DNA of 64,000 nt from Dryas octopetala (taxonomy: Eukaryota > Streptophyta > Magnoliopsida > Rosales > Rosaceae). Where the stretch lies: the NCBI GenBank assembly GCA_963921425.1, contig OY992840.1, forward strand, positions 11,286,501-11,350,500, written 5' to 3'. Below are positions 1 to 12,100 of this stretch, piece by piece; within the stretch, counting starts at the first letter, position 1; each line of letters opens with the position of its first letter. The notes under the pieces were generated by a model that worked only from the letters and a program-made list of their open reading frames with translations, was not told where the DNA came from and did not search any database. Position numbers and translations under genes: made by a program.

Positions 1-67
1 AAAACATGAATTTGTCATATTTGTTGCTGTTAGTGTATGTGTAGTGGGATTGCTGTTGTGGGTTTAG

Positions 68-420
68 GTGCATTTAGTTGCAAAGTTTATGGCTTTCTGA
101 GCTTGGTTTTGGAGTTTAAGCTTATTGTTGTTGTTGCTGTGTTAGTGGGTTGAATAACAAATGGGTTATGTTAGGGCGGGCTGTAGAGCATTTTACTAGT
201 TAGAACAACTGCTATTGGGGTTGATTTGTTTGGATTGTTTTTGTATTAATGAGTGCATTTAGTTGCAAAGTTTATAGCTTTTTGAGCTCAGTTTTGGAGT
301 TGAGCCTGTTGTTGTTGCTGCTATGTTAGTGGGTTGAGTAGCAAATGGGTTTTGTTAGGGCGGGTTGTAGAGCATTTTACAAGCTAGAACTACTGCAATT
401 GGGGTTGATTTGTTTGTGGG
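68..420. repeat. Tandem duplication, unit about 185 bp, two copies
   Basis: Two adjacent diverged copies start at about 68 and 253 with the same opening (gtgcatttagttgcaaagtt) and the same closing segment (ttgatttgtttg). It is probably intronic or upstream DNA of the Rpr2/Rpp21-type gene whose last exon begins at 990. No coding signal is visible. Confidence 0.8.
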
Positions 421-790
421 GGTGGTTCTGGGCATTTGATTATCAAAAGTCAAAGATAGGCACCGTGTTCTTGAAATGGTAATTGTGTGGTTGACATATT
501 ATTGGTTTGGTTTTGCTTAAATGGTTGAACATTTAAACTGTTGTTGGGAAACAACCAATGCAATGCCTGGATCCATTTGGGTTCGGCAATAGTTATAATT
601 CCACATTATGTTAATCCAGCCGCTGGTAATGCTAGATAATTAAGCGATGTGGATAATTTGAGAGCTTTTGTTTTTCAGTAATTGAAAGCTGATCAGTTGT
701 GTGTTAAGAGAGATGCATACTTGGTAATAGTTGGTAAATAACGTTTGATTCTGTCCCAGATACAGGATGAGTATCTTTGATCATGGCATG

Positions 791-870
791 GCTAATACAA
801 TGCAAAAAAACCAAAAACTGGCTAATTGCTTCAATCCAATCCAAACCTGGTTTGGATTGGATTGTATTAG
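791..870. repeat. Hairpin-forming element, possible small MITE relic
   Basis: Ends are exact inverted repeats of each other (ctaatacaat at 791, attgtattag at 861). A near-perfect palindrome built on caatccaatccaaacc lies at about 832-863. A further ggattggattag motif follows at about 889-900. No target duplication could be fixed, so the transposon assignment is tentative. Confidence 0.4.
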
Positions 871-989
871 ATATTTGTAAACCCAATTGGATTGGATTAG
901 TTGTACCTAAATACTGAATTAAACCAGTCCAATTATAATAGGTATTGTAAAATTGCATATCTTTGGATCACCATTTTGTCTGTTTGCAG

Positions 990-1692
990 ATGTGAAACAA
1001 TTCTTCAGCCTGGCTTCAACTGCACTGTTCGAATTGAAAAAAATAGAGCAAAGGCACGACGGCGGAGTAAGAAATATATTAATTTCACTCAGAACAAGAA
1101 ACATACTAATTTCACTCAGAACAATGTAGTGTATACATGCCACTTCTGTTCACATCGGAATTTGAGGAGAGGGACTCCAAAGGGACATATGAAAGAGATA
1201 TGCCCCCTTAAGACCAAGACAACTTCAAAATTGAAACCTGCTAAATCCATTTCTAAGAAGCTTGTCAGCTCAAAGAAGAGAATTGTAAGTGAAGGTGAAG
1301 TTGGTATAGCGAATGAAATAGCTTCTTTAGCAATCACCAGAGAGATTCCTACACTGGACAGCCCTGCAGGTGAAGATAAGGTCAGTAAAGCGAATGAAGT
1401 AGCTTCTTCAGCAATAGCTAGAGAGATTCCTACTGTGGACAGTCCTGCAACTCCACTGGTGAGAACTGGAGCTACTTTGTTGGAAAGTAAGAGGAGAAAG
1501 AGAAGCAAATCGGCATCCAAGAAACCAGCTGAACCTGAAAACACTCCTGCTCCAACAGATGCAGAAATCACAGTCAGCACATCAAATAAACGGAGGCGAA
1601 AATCATGGACTAGTTTGAAGGAAATCGCTGAAAGCAGGGAGCGTAGTAACATACAAAACATCAGTGATTTGAAAATCCCTTTCTTTGTCTAA
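990..1692 (+). CDS. RNase P/MRP Rpr2/Rpp21/SNM1-type zinc protein, last exon only
   Basis: The 3' exon of a plant protein of the Rpr2/Rpp21 family, whose members are zinc-binding protein subunits of RNase P or RNase MRP acting in tRNA or rRNA processing. An acceptor (tgtttgcag) ends at 989. The exon opens with Cys-Glu-Thr-Ile-Leu and the family pattern LQPGF-x-CTVRIEKN. A second zinc pair follows in VVYTCHFCSHRN (C-x2-C). The partner cysteine of the first pair should be in the previous exon, which I could not place and which may lie left of the window. After the zinc region comes about 160 residues of Lys/Ser/Pro-rich tail with basic clusters (KRRKRSKS, NKRRRKS) that look like nuclear or nucleolar signals. 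Inside the tail, an (A/G)xAREIPTxDSPA segment is duplicated. The stop is at 1690-1692. Family assignment rests on the motifs; the RNA-processing role is inferred from the family. Confidence 0.75.
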
Positions 1693-2200
1693 GTGGGATG
1701 ATACTTTTTTTTATTTTAGAGATGGAGAGCATGTCCCAAGTAGATAACGCTTTTGTACTTTGGTAGATCAAATTTTGAATGATATGTAATGGCACGTTAA
1801 TTCTTTGATTGAATGAGAATTAAGTGTGCAACTTTTATTCTCCTCAGCTTTAAACTATTATGTTTTGTAGTCTTAGACATGTCTGGTGAAACGGAACACG
1901 TATATTTGGTATGTAGAAAAGCAAATTCTGTATTTTTCTCTTTTGTCTGCGTTAATCTATCTCGTATTCAATCCACACTATCGTCCTCAAAAGATAGTCA
2001 TATACTTATATTATGATTCATAGGACATGTTAAAAAATAAGAAAAATTAGTCAATTCTTCATGCAATAGTGTTTTTTTTTTTTTTTAAAGAGCTGGGCTT
2101 ACTCGTTTTCAACATTAGTCTAAAACGTTTATTATTCATATTAACAAGTGTCATATATGGTTCATGCAAATTGTGTGTTTTTATATGGTGTAAATACACA
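1693..2200. other. 3' flank of the Rpr2/Rpp21-type gene
   Basis: AT-rich sequence with T-runs; presumably 3' UTR followed by intergenic DNA. Short frames here have no coding character. I see no further gene. Confidence 0.5.
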
Positions 2201-3330
2201 TTTCGTAGGCATAGTAATACAGTAATTAATTTTGTGTTAGTTAATTATGATATGTTGTTGTTTTCTTACATATTTCAGCTTGTGCAATTTGTCATCCTCC
2301 TCTAATTCCTGAATTTTTTTTTATTATCTTATTCGATAGTTTTTATATCCATCTCTTTTTTCTTGATATCCTTCTCTAATTTTGCTATTGCACCATTCGC
2401 CATACCAATAACACTCTTAGCAGTCTAGTTGTTCAGGGTTCCATGCTCAGTCTTCAAGTTAACTTTCATTTGTTGCAGCTCCCTATTCAGTGTGCCCCAT
2501 TTTCTTTGTCTCTCGGCTGCCTTCACTTGTATTTTTCAACCAATGCAGTATGAAGCCTTTGTAACTCTTCGTTGATGTGATGGATGCAGTTTCTCTTTCA
2601 TTCACTTACATTTTTTTGCATATGAAGTTTGCCTAATCCCAGTGATGGGTACAAACATGAGCGAGCTACAATTTGTAAAAACTAGAAAAAAACAAAAGTT
2701 ACCAGCGTTGCCAGTACGATCAAAACTTTTTTTTAGGGGCACATAAAACCAATAGAAACTTATATTGCAAATTGGTAGCAATTGCAAATTGGAAGCAATT
2801 TGAGTTAATACACAAAATAATCATGTCATCTAATATCTCACTCAATTCTTCTTCATGTAGCTGCATAATAATCATTGTTAGCACAAGTACAGTAACTAAA
2901 TAACACTTAATTAATTTTGATATCTTTTGCTTTCTTACATGTTTCAACTTGTGCAATTTGTCATCTTTCTCTAATTCTTCCATTTTTGTAAATTGTAATG
3001 TCTTGTTTAATAGTTTGTATTTCTTTGTCCTGATTTCCTTTCTTATTCTTGTTGCTGCACCCTATGTCTCGCCAATGAGCGACTCTATTGTTCTCCGGGA
3101 TGTTTATGATATCATTCTTTTTTGACAACTTTGTTTGTAAGTCCTTTAGCTCTTCTGTCAGTTTGTCCAAACTGCTTTTGTTCTGTGCTGCGAATGCTTG
3201 TAAAGTTTCCAATGAAGTACGAAACACTTTTAACTCTTCGTTAAAGTGTTGTCTGCAGTTTCTCTTGTATCGTACGTAGTTCATCCAGGTACGTGTTGTT
3301 ATACTTCTTTCCATGAGCTTTGCCCATATA
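2200..3330 (-). pseudogene. Two diverged copies of a coiled-coil-coding fragment, broken
   Basis: On the minus strand 2961-3314 reads as a Lys/Glu/Leu-rich coiled-coil-like peptide (motifs LETLQAFAAQNKSS and LTEELKDLQTKLSKK). A related but more decayed copy lies at about 2200-2660. Both contain the shared blocks ttgtgcaatttgtcat, taactcttcgtt and tgcagtttctctt in the same order, so this is an old tandem duplication of roughly 0.65 kb spacing. Reading frames are interrupted in both, and no complete gene can be drawn. I do not recognise the family. It could be a relic of a host gene or of a mobile element. Confidence 0.45.
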
Positions 3331-3878
3331 AATATCTTATTTATCTTATTAATGCAGGTAAATATCTTATTTATCTCTTCTTTGCCTATTTATACACACT
3401 TATAGGTTCACGGAAGGGGTTCACAAGCCCCAAACACTATATATAAACTCTTAAGAATAACCCAGAATATCTTACCTTGTTCTTTATTATTATTTCAAGT
3501 TCATCATTTATTCTTGCTCAACTACTTCATCTTATTTTTTTACAAACTTAATCATCGAAGCATAATTGGATCTCATTTCACATTCTTTGGAAGACATAGA
3601 TATCCACATTTTTCACCTACATGTTGCATGAGACGAGGCTTCCCGGACTAACCCCATTATGAAGTATATCAGACCAATCACATTCCCGCTTTAGATTCAA
3701 CCCCATTATTATTAAATCAATTAACAATACGATGATCATGATGAAATAAAATTTTATGTTACTAAAACTAAGATAAAAAGATGGAGGTATGCGTGTTATT
3801 GGAAACTTTTTTTCCACATTTTCTCAGTAAATGTTCAACGGGCTCCAATACTCAGTAATCAAGCTAGCACATGAAATA
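3330..3878. other. Intergenic, AT-rich, no gene seen
   Basis: AT-rich spacer between the broken coiled-coil fragments and fold-back element A. It contains a short direct repeat (aaatatcttatttatct twice near 3332 and 3360). Nothing else could be supported. Confidence 0.5.
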
Positions 3879-4109
3879 TTAAATAAAGAGTTTTTTTTTT
3901 TTCATATTTGATACTTGAACTTTGACCTATGTTTCAATGTAGTACCTAAACTTTAATTTGTCTCAATTTGGTACTTAAATATTATTTTGTCTCTAATTAA
4001 TATCAAACTAAACTTCTCTTAAATAAATTAACAGAAGTATGGGCATTTTTGTCCAATTCGTTTGCCCATCTTTATCTCCTTCTCAAACCCTTTTTTCTCT
4101 ATCCTCCAT

Positions 4110-4111
<2 letters not shown>

Positions 4112-4140
<29 letters not shown>
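4112..4140. repeat. (CT)n microsatellite inside element A
   Basis: Uninterrupted CT dinucleotides, about 14 units. Confidence 0.95.
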
Positions 4141-4144
<4 letters not shown>

Positions 4145-4256
4145 CCAAACCATAAACCTTATCCGACGTCCCAGTGGGCTGCTCACATTTGCCTCCACCT
4201 CTAGCAACTGCCCCACCACACCGGCAGTCCCAGCCCACCCACGGCGACGCCTCTAA

Positions 4257-4260
<4 letters not shown>

Positions 4261-4308
<48 letters not shown>
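4261..4308. repeat. (TC)24 microsatellite inside element A
   Basis: 48 bp of perfect TC dinucleotide repeat; likely length-polymorphic. Confidence 0.97.
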
Positions 4309-4311
<3 letters not shown>

Positions 4312-4924
4312 AGCTTCCACCTCCATATCTGAAAAAGCCCAGAATTCTCTAGATTTATAGCCGCCCCTCCTTCTTTTTCTATTTTCTTGCCTGTTGAAAA
4401 TTTATAAACACAAAATAACCAAAAAAGCTAAGAACTCCATTTCACCCCCTTCTCGTGCCCACCCTCTTCTTCTTCTTCCCTCATTCTTCTTTTTGGTCTG
4501 CAGATCTTCAAATGCATATAAAATAATAAATAAATAAACAAAACAATAGAGCATCACTATACACACCCACCACACCATGGCATCCGATCTCTCCCACACC
4601 ACATCCGATCTCTTGTTTTCTTCTTCTTCTTAATTATGCTGTTTATTAATTTCATTATTTTATTAGTTTTATTCATAAAAAGACTAAATTACCCATTCTT
4701 CTGTTAAATTTATTGACAGAATTAGGACTTGGTACTTAATAAAGATAAAATAATAGTTAAGGTATTAAATTGAGACAAATTAAAATTTAGTTACCACATT
4801 AAAATATAGGTCAAAATTTATGTATCAAATTAAAAAAAAAACCCTTAAATAAACTTGTACCCTCGAGACATAGAAGGGTAATAATGTAATTTCGTCATTT
4901 AGCAACACCTTCTAATTTCCAAAG

Positions 4925-5935
4925 AGGGCTGCTATTTGCACACCTTTTTTTTTTTTGCACACCCTTTTGTAAAAAAAAAAATCAAAAATCAAAGGAAAAG
5001 ACACACTCACCCTTCTCACACCCAAAACCAACTCCATTTTTTCTCTTTTGCACACCCCATCAACAGACAAAAAAAAAAACACACACCCAGCCACACACAC
5101 CCCCCTTCATCTCCCTCACCCGACCACACCCACCCACCCACGCAGCCCTCCCTCCACCAAGCCCCAGCCCCGTCGCACCCTCCCTCCAGCCCGGACCCAC
5201 CCACCCAGCCCCCTCCCTCCCTCACCCGACCACCACAAGCAGCTCCCGACCTCATCCCCAACCTCCTCCTCTTCTCTCCTCCCTCCCTCCCTTTCTCTCT
5301 CTGTTTTCTCCTTCCTTCGGCAGCCACCCACCGAACACCCACAAACCATTCGGCAGCCACCCACCGAACACCCACAAACCATTCGACAGCCAACCGCCGA
5401 ACACCCACAAACCATTCGGCATATATCCGCCGAACCTAGAGGGAGGTGGGCCGGGTGGGTCGAGGCTAGAGGGAAGGTGCGACGGGGTTGGGTGGGAGGG
5501 GGTGTGATGGGGCCGGGGCTGGGTGGAGGGGAGGGAGAAGGTCGGGCTGGGTGGAGGGGAAGGAGGTGGGCTGAGTCGGGGCTGGAGGGAGGGTGCGACG
5601 GGGCTGGGGCTTGGTGGAGGAGAGGGAGGAGGTCGGGCTGGGTTGGGGCTGGAGGGAAGGTGCGACGAGGCTGGGGCTTGGTGGAGGGGAGGGAGGAGGT
5701 CGGGCTGGGTGGAGGGGAAGGAGGTGGGCTGGTCGGGGGTGCGGCTTGGTGGAGGGGAAGAAGGAGGTCGGGTGTTTTTTTTTTTTTTGAGGGGTGTGTG
5801 TTTATTTTTTTTTTGGTCTGAGAGTAAGGGGTGTGTTGGGTGAGGGGTAAGTGTGTCTTTTCCTTTGATTTTTGATTTTTTTTTTACAAAAGAGTGTGCA
5901 AAAAGAAAAAAAAGGATGTGCAAATAGCAGCCTTC
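4925..5935. mobile_element. Fold-back MULE-like element B (1011 bp) with C-rich/G-rich arms
   Basis: Flanked by a perfect 9-bp direct repeat tttccaaag (4916-4924 and 5936-5944). The terminal inverted repeats include gctatttgcaca, ttttgtaaaaaa and atcaaaaatcaaaggaaaag and run for at least 100 bp. The arms continue as a C-rich left half (about 5090-5300) and a G-rich right half (about 5440-5770) that are themselves complementary, so almost the whole element could fold on itself. Long open frames in this region (over 200 codons on both strands) are low-complexity Pro/His/Ser or Gly/Arg/Trp translations of the repeats and are not genes. The right end lies about 95 bp upstream of the TATA box of the BAH gene. 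Confidence 0.85.
5316..5436. repeat. 33-bp minisatellite in element B
   Basis: Units begin at 5316, 5349, 5382 and 5415 with ttcggcagcc or variants, and each contains ccgaacacccacaaacca. There are about 3.5 copies at the centre of the fold-back element, close to its axis. Confidence 0.9.
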
Positions 5936-6029
5936 TTTCCAAAGCAAGGAGTGCATGTAACCGCTATCAGTGGCAAATCCGAAATTGCGGTAAACAATAG
6001 GCCCATTTCCAAACTCCCGCCATTCCCTC

Positions 6030-6037
6030 TATAAATA
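6030..6037 (+). promoter_or_regulatory. TATA box of the BAH gene
   Basis: TATAAATA lies 144 bp upstream of the chosen ATG at 6174, at a usual plant distance given a 5' UTR of about 110 nt. Confidence 0.65.
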
Positions 6038-6173
6038 CCGCACCGACCCACGTCATCGCCGATTGGCGGTCGGGAAAATCCATTTCGTCCTGAGCTTCAA
6101 GAGAGTGTGAGAAACACAGCGACTGACAAAGCACTTGACATTGCGAAGTGAAACGCAGCGTTTTACCTCTCCA

Positions 6174-9100
6174 ATGGGGAACCGAAGATTCGCGCAGGTC
6201 TCGACGAGCGACGAAGAAGACGACGACTTCGCGCCGCAGAATCAACAACAGTCGTCGGAGGAGAATCAGAAGAAAAAGAAGATGAAGCTTCCAGAAGGAG
6301 AGGAGGAAGAGGAAGAAGAGCACAAGAGTAAGACGAAGAAGAAGAAGGCCGAAACGGCGTCGCAGCAGAGCGAAGACGAGGGCGAGGACGACGAGCCGCA
6401 GCAAGAGGACGCGAAGCCGGTCGGCGAGCAAGTTAGGCTTTCGGGGAAGGGGAGGAATCGGAGGAAGCATTACGAGGCGTTTGAGTTCGACGGGAACCAA
6501 TACGACCTGGTCAGTTTATTTTGACTCAGTTTGTCTGTTTGTGTTTGTTGGTTGGGTTTTAGGGTTCTGATTTGTGGATTTCGTGGTGCTTTTTGCACGT
6601 ATTGTTCAATTAGGTGGTTTAATTAAAGGATTTTGGTTTAATTTGGTGTTTAGGGGATTTCAGGTGTTGTGTGATTTAGGGTTTTGTTTTTTGCTTTCTG
6701 GGAAATGTGGGGAAGGGACGTATTAGAGATTGTGAATTTCAAAATTTTTTGTTGAATTTGTAGGACTTGGTGGAAAGTTAGGTTTTGGTTTTGTTCTTGT
6801 TTGGTGGAAAATCTTTTAGTTTGCTTCACAGAGAGGCATTTTGTAGTCATTGTCGAAAGTAGTGTTGTTTGAATTGGCATTGTGGTCTCATTTATTTTTG
6901 AAACCTCTGGTCATTTATAGGGCAGCTCAAGAAACTGAAATGTTAGCGGCAATTCAAGAAACTAGAATGTGATTTGCATTTTCGGTAGGGACTTGTACTT
7001 AAAATTGAATTTCAGTGAGGACAGTGTATAGTCGTATAGGACAATTATTGATCTCTATATGCATCCTCCCTAGGAATTTGTGGTCTATTTTCCAAAGATG
7101 AGATGGTTAAGTTTTGTACACAGAAAAACTTGTCGTTGTCATTGCCTTTTTTTCACTAGGGAGGTAATAGAAACTCGAGTCTTGTTTTGACATTTTCCCT
7201 CCTGGAGAACTGTTTTCTCACTGAAAGTAATTCTTCATATTCAATGGTACCGGTGTCTTGTACCATTGACATGGAGTAAAGTTAAGGGGTTCATGTAGGA
7301 CAGCTTTTATTGGTGTATTAATTATGTGATGGCTTGGTTCAAATACGATAAATATAAGTCCCCACCAAAATAAAATGCCAAAATGCAGTGAGAATCTTGT
7401 TTGGTTTCTTGAAATTGAGCAAGTAACTCATCCTTTTATTTTCCATGGTTTGAAGGGTAAGAGAGTAGATTTTCCATTGCTTCTTTTCCCCTTCTGTTTC
7501 TTGCTATTGATATCATATATGCTTTCCTTACATATGGATAAGATTCTTATCAAGTTTTACGTTTTGCCTTAAATATTCGACAAACGTTGTTGTTAGTTGA
7601 ATGTCTGTACATTCATTTGTTTTTATGTACCATTTTCCTGTTTTTTCTTCTCGATATTGTGGTAACTTAGGTATTTTTGTCCATATCTCATTTTTAAACA
7701 AAAAAAATTCATTTATTTAATTCAGATACATTGGGTTCTGAATAGATATCTCTATGTTTGGAAATGAGTTATCACTTCCACTAATTTTTTTAATGTTTTG
7801 GTGCTGAATTTTTTTTCTTTTAATTACTCTGCAGGAGGATCCGGTCCTTCTAACTCCCGAGGATAAAAAACAGAAGCCTTATGTGGCAATTATTAAGGTA
7901 CTTGTTTTATGAAATCATCTTATCGCTTTTGTAGACTGCATGGATATTTATTGTCATTTTGCCTTGGACACTGTCAGTTTGTTTGCAATTGATTATCTGA
8001 GACTTTAGTTTATAAATATGAAGAAGATCAGAGGAAGAGTTCAGATTATGCATAAGTTATTGAGAATTGTGAAATACTAATAATTTTTGGTTGAAAAGGA
8101 AGCAATGGATAGGAATGCAAGAAAAAAGTGGGCTATTAAATCTCGTTTATTGGGAGGTCATTTTGAGTGAGAGAGCAGCCCCGCTGTGCTTCTAAGAGAA
8201 GCTGATTTTAGTTCATATTGAGAATATATTGATTTCATTAGCAGATATGCCTTCTTGTGGTCAAAGGACATGAATAGATATATTGAAGATATAGGTGTCA
8301 TATATGTATATACAATGCATAGTAGACCTCATAAGGAATCCCTAAGCTTATTTAAGGGATCCCTCAATGGAAGTTCCCTATATATATGTATATATATATA
8401 TATATATAGGCCCCTTCAAGTGTGGGATCCCACAAATAAGCTTATTTGTGGGATCTCTTGTGGGGCTCACTTTACATTGTATTTTGATAATCGTGTTGTG
8501 TTTTTTGTCTCGTCGGAAATTTCTGGAGGAAGCTACAGGTCTGGCCGAGAGCAATAGGGAAACTGGGCAGTGGGGTAGTTTGGTGTTTTCCTAGTGGGGT
8601 ACGATTTTGGAAGACAAATAGGACTCGCGCAAGACTTTCCTAGTGTGGGAAGGAGTTCTAAAGGGTTTTCCTTGTGTACAAGGGAATAGAATTAGCTAAT
8701 AGGTAGATTACCTAATTCTATTAGGATTAGGAATCCATATTGTAATTGGTAAGTCTATGCTCTATAAATAGGCTGCTGCAAGTCTCATAGAAAATATAAG
8801 TATAGCTAGAGACTTATAGGGAAGAAACTCAAAGGGAGACTCGGGTTAGAGACTCAAGGGTGAGTGACTTCAAGGGAAGGGTTTTTCAAGAGGGAAAAAC
8901 ACAAGAGAGCTATTTGTGCAAGAGAGAAGAGAGCGGCTGCGAGTTGGGTAGTCTAGGGTTTCAATAAGTTCTTGTACTCTTATTCTATACATAGTGCAGC
9001 TGTGATTCTCTAAGGATCACACGGGGACGTAGGCAAAGTTCGCCGAACCTCGATAACAAATCTTGGTGTTCTTTGTGTTTACTTTTGCTGCCATATTGTG

Positions 9101-12100
9101 TGTTGTTTGCTATATCTGTTTTAACTCTAGAATACATCAAGGACAAGATCACAGGGGGTGTTAATTCACTACAAATCGGAATTGTCTACATTTTAGGTCT
9201 TCATTTAAGGATCTTGTGAAAAATTGGCTAAATCGGAAATCATTTACCTGTTTAATTAAATGGTCATATTTTCAAGTGTTTATGAAAATATTTTGTTCGT
9301 CTATTTATTTGATCAAATTTAGAAAGCTTAATGGTTTCCGATTTGTCTAATGTTTTGCAAGGATGATCTTTGAATAGAGACCTAAAGAATAGACGGTTTG
9401 GATCGTTGAAATACTATATGGAGTGGGCTCCATGAGGGATCCCACACTTAAAGTGGGCTGTGTGTATATGTATATATGTATATATATATATATATAAATT
9501 GGTTAGGTAAGCAACAAAAATGATTTGAGGTAAAAAAAGATGAGTCCATAGAACCATGTAAATTTGGGGAGTTATTTCTTTGTTGTTTTAGTCTTTTGGG
9601 GAAGTTTATATTTCATATATTGTTCTTCATCTCTTTCCGTGTGATTCACTTTGTCTTCACCTTTGACTATTTTAATAGACACCTTTCGTTTAAATATCTT
9701 CCCAAAATTCTTGGCATGTTGGTTTTTGTCAAGTACATGTTGTCTTGCCCTTTCTGTGGTTTTGTAGCCAATTTTTCTAATATTATCCAAGCATGCTTTT
9801 AAGATAGTATGGGCATCACAGATGCTTCCAATTTGTTTTTCACTTATTCTCTCTCATTTTCATTCACATTTATAATGGCTTTAACTTTCATTTTCTGACT
9901 GTTGGAACTGGGAATTAATTAGGATATTAGTCAGACCAAAGACGGGAGCATGATGGTGTTAGGGCAGTGGTTTTATCGTCCTGAAGAGGCAGAGAAAAAA
10001 GGTGGCGGAAACTGGCAGTCACGTGACACAAGGGAGCTGTTCTATAGTTTCCATCGTGATGAGATTCCAGCCGAATCTGTAATGCATAGATGTGTGGTGC
10101 ATTTTGTTCCTTTAAACAAGCAGCTGCCAATTCGTAAACAACATCCTGGCTTCATTGTGCAAAAGGTGTATGACACCCAGGGGAAAAAACTTTGGAAGCT
10201 GACAGATAGAGACTATGAAGAAGATAAGCAGCATGAAATTGACTTACTAGTTCAGAAAACTCAGCGAAGATTGGGAGATCTTCCTGATATTGAGACTGAA
10301 GATACCACTGCTAATCAGGATGATCAATTGAAGACTAAAAGAACTTTGATTAAAAAGAATATATCACCCCTTGATGTTTCTTGGACGGAAGAAGCAACAA
10401 CTAGGCTTGGTCAAAATCAAAAGGTTGAAACACCTGGAAGCTATCTCGATAATGCCTCTGAATACCATTCCATTTTAACCAAGTTTAATGCCCTAACTGG
10501 AGACACACATCGTGACAAATGGTTGGAGAAACTTCTTTCAAAGATTCAGTGCACTTGCAATTCTGCTGACAGCATGGACAGAGATGACAAAAGAAAAGCT
10601 GGTTCTGATGCCATTGACCATGAAAGTAACCCTAAGTCCCCAGAAGTTGCAAATAGATCTCAGGATAGGCTTCTCAAGGTATGTAGTGTTTTTTTTCCTT
10701 GATTTTGGTGTGTCTCTGTATCCTCTAGGGTTTCTAATAAATGGGTTGCAAATGGGGTGCATTGGAAATAAGGAGTGGAGGATCAGGGAGATGCTATGAC
10801 TTTAATGTAAACTTTGCTGTTTTGTACAGAGTGGCAAGTCTTTTGTCTGGCCAGATGATGCTGTTCGTGCAGTTACTTCTCTGGAGAAGGCCTCACATGA
10901 TTCTCTCTTCTCAGACTTCCAGAAGTATAACCAAAAGTTGCGGTCACTGTTGTTTAATCTCCAGGTTAGAAGGCTCTGTGTGCTTTTTGCTCATGCATAT
11001 GCATATAGATGCAAACTCTTAAATTAGACTTACCAACTATGTAATAAAGAACAATGTATTTGGTTTGATTGAGGTCCACTAGATTTCATGTTTGCATACT
11101 ATTTTGCTGCTGAAGTCGTTGTTGAGGGTGTTACTTGTTAGTGTCTTAATTGTCTGTTTTGGTTCTTATATTTCTTCTGTTCTTGGCAGAAAGATTCAGT
11201 GCTTGCCCGCCGTCTGTTAAATGGGGAGTTGGAACCTTCAACAATAGTGAACATGTCATCTGAAGAGTTAAAGGTATGATCATTATCCTAGCTTGGTTTA
11301 TGGGTGATTCAGTTTTGAGATGATTCTCGAGGAAGATTAATCCTAATGCGACTTTGATCAGATTTTAGCTGGATTTGGTCACACTGGGAATATTTGTAAC
11401 AGCTATGCTGATTACTTCATTCCTTTCGGTCTAACTTAGTGATAGCTAATTCAAGAGATTGCTCTCAAGTTGGCATTGTTAGGTGATGGGATCACTGATG
11501 TATTGTTACCATATATCTCTTATACTTTGTGACATACCAGTTATGCTACCTTAGTTTGCTACCAACTGCCTAAGTAAACCGGCAGAAGAATTATTCTGCT
11601 TTTCTATTGGTTATATTTTATGCAAGCCTCTGGTTTGATTATGTGGGCTGCCCAATTAAGTTTTCTTCTTTTTATTATTCAATCAGAATTCAAATTTTTT
11701 GTGCCTTGGAAAATATGACAGTGCACAGCTTCTGTTGTAAAAAATGAGAGATTTTAGGAAACTTTTTATTGCTTAGCCAACAAGATTTTAAAATACTTTT
11801 GTATTTTTTTCTTGAACTTTTGAAGGTTTATCTTCCTTCCCACCTCCCTCCTTTTTCATATGGACTAGACACATTTGTCTTATATTTCTGGATGTTGTCT
11901 CTTTTTCTCTTATATCCTTGTAAGTTCTCTAGGAGATAATTTGGCAAGGGTGTTCAAATGGTGGAGGGATCATTTATTGAGGATGGTGAAAGACCATGGA
12001 CGGGTTTAACATTGGATCTCTGGGTTTAAGTGGGTTACTGTATGACAAGGCCAAAGCACATTATACAATGAGTAGGATGGGGTCAAACTAGTCTCAAATG

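Larger units (their letters stand above)
3888..4844. mobile_element. Fold-back MULE-like element A (957 bp)
   Basis: A 9-bp direct repeat, ttaaataaa, flanks the element exactly (3879-3887 and 4845-4853). The two ends are inverted repeats of roughly 170 bp (3888-4056 against 4676-4844). They start G(A/G)G plus a T-run and share ttgatac, ttgacctat, tttaatttgtctcaattt and ttaacagaa. Long inverted repeats with a 9-bp target duplication are the hallmark of Mutator-like elements. The interior is pyrimidine-rich with two CT microsatellites and no credible transposase, so it is non-autonomous. Confidence 0.85.

Noticed and set aside
831-900. Telomere- or centromere-like repeat (aatccaatcc)
   Set aside because: Does not match the plant telomere unit and is a single palindrome.
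1116-1661. 181-codon minus-strand frame
   Set aside because: Antisense shadow of the Rpr2/Rpp21-type exon; hydrophobic and Ser/Leu-rich as expected for the complement of a Lys/Glu-rich gene.
4936-5956. Several long open frames on both strands (up to about 250 codons)
   Set aside because: They are translations of the C-rich and G-rich repeat arms of a fold-back element; low-complexity composition, overlapping each other in many frames, no domain.
5967-6500. 177-codon minus-strand frame
   Set aside because: Antisense of the acidic/basic first exon of the BAH gene.
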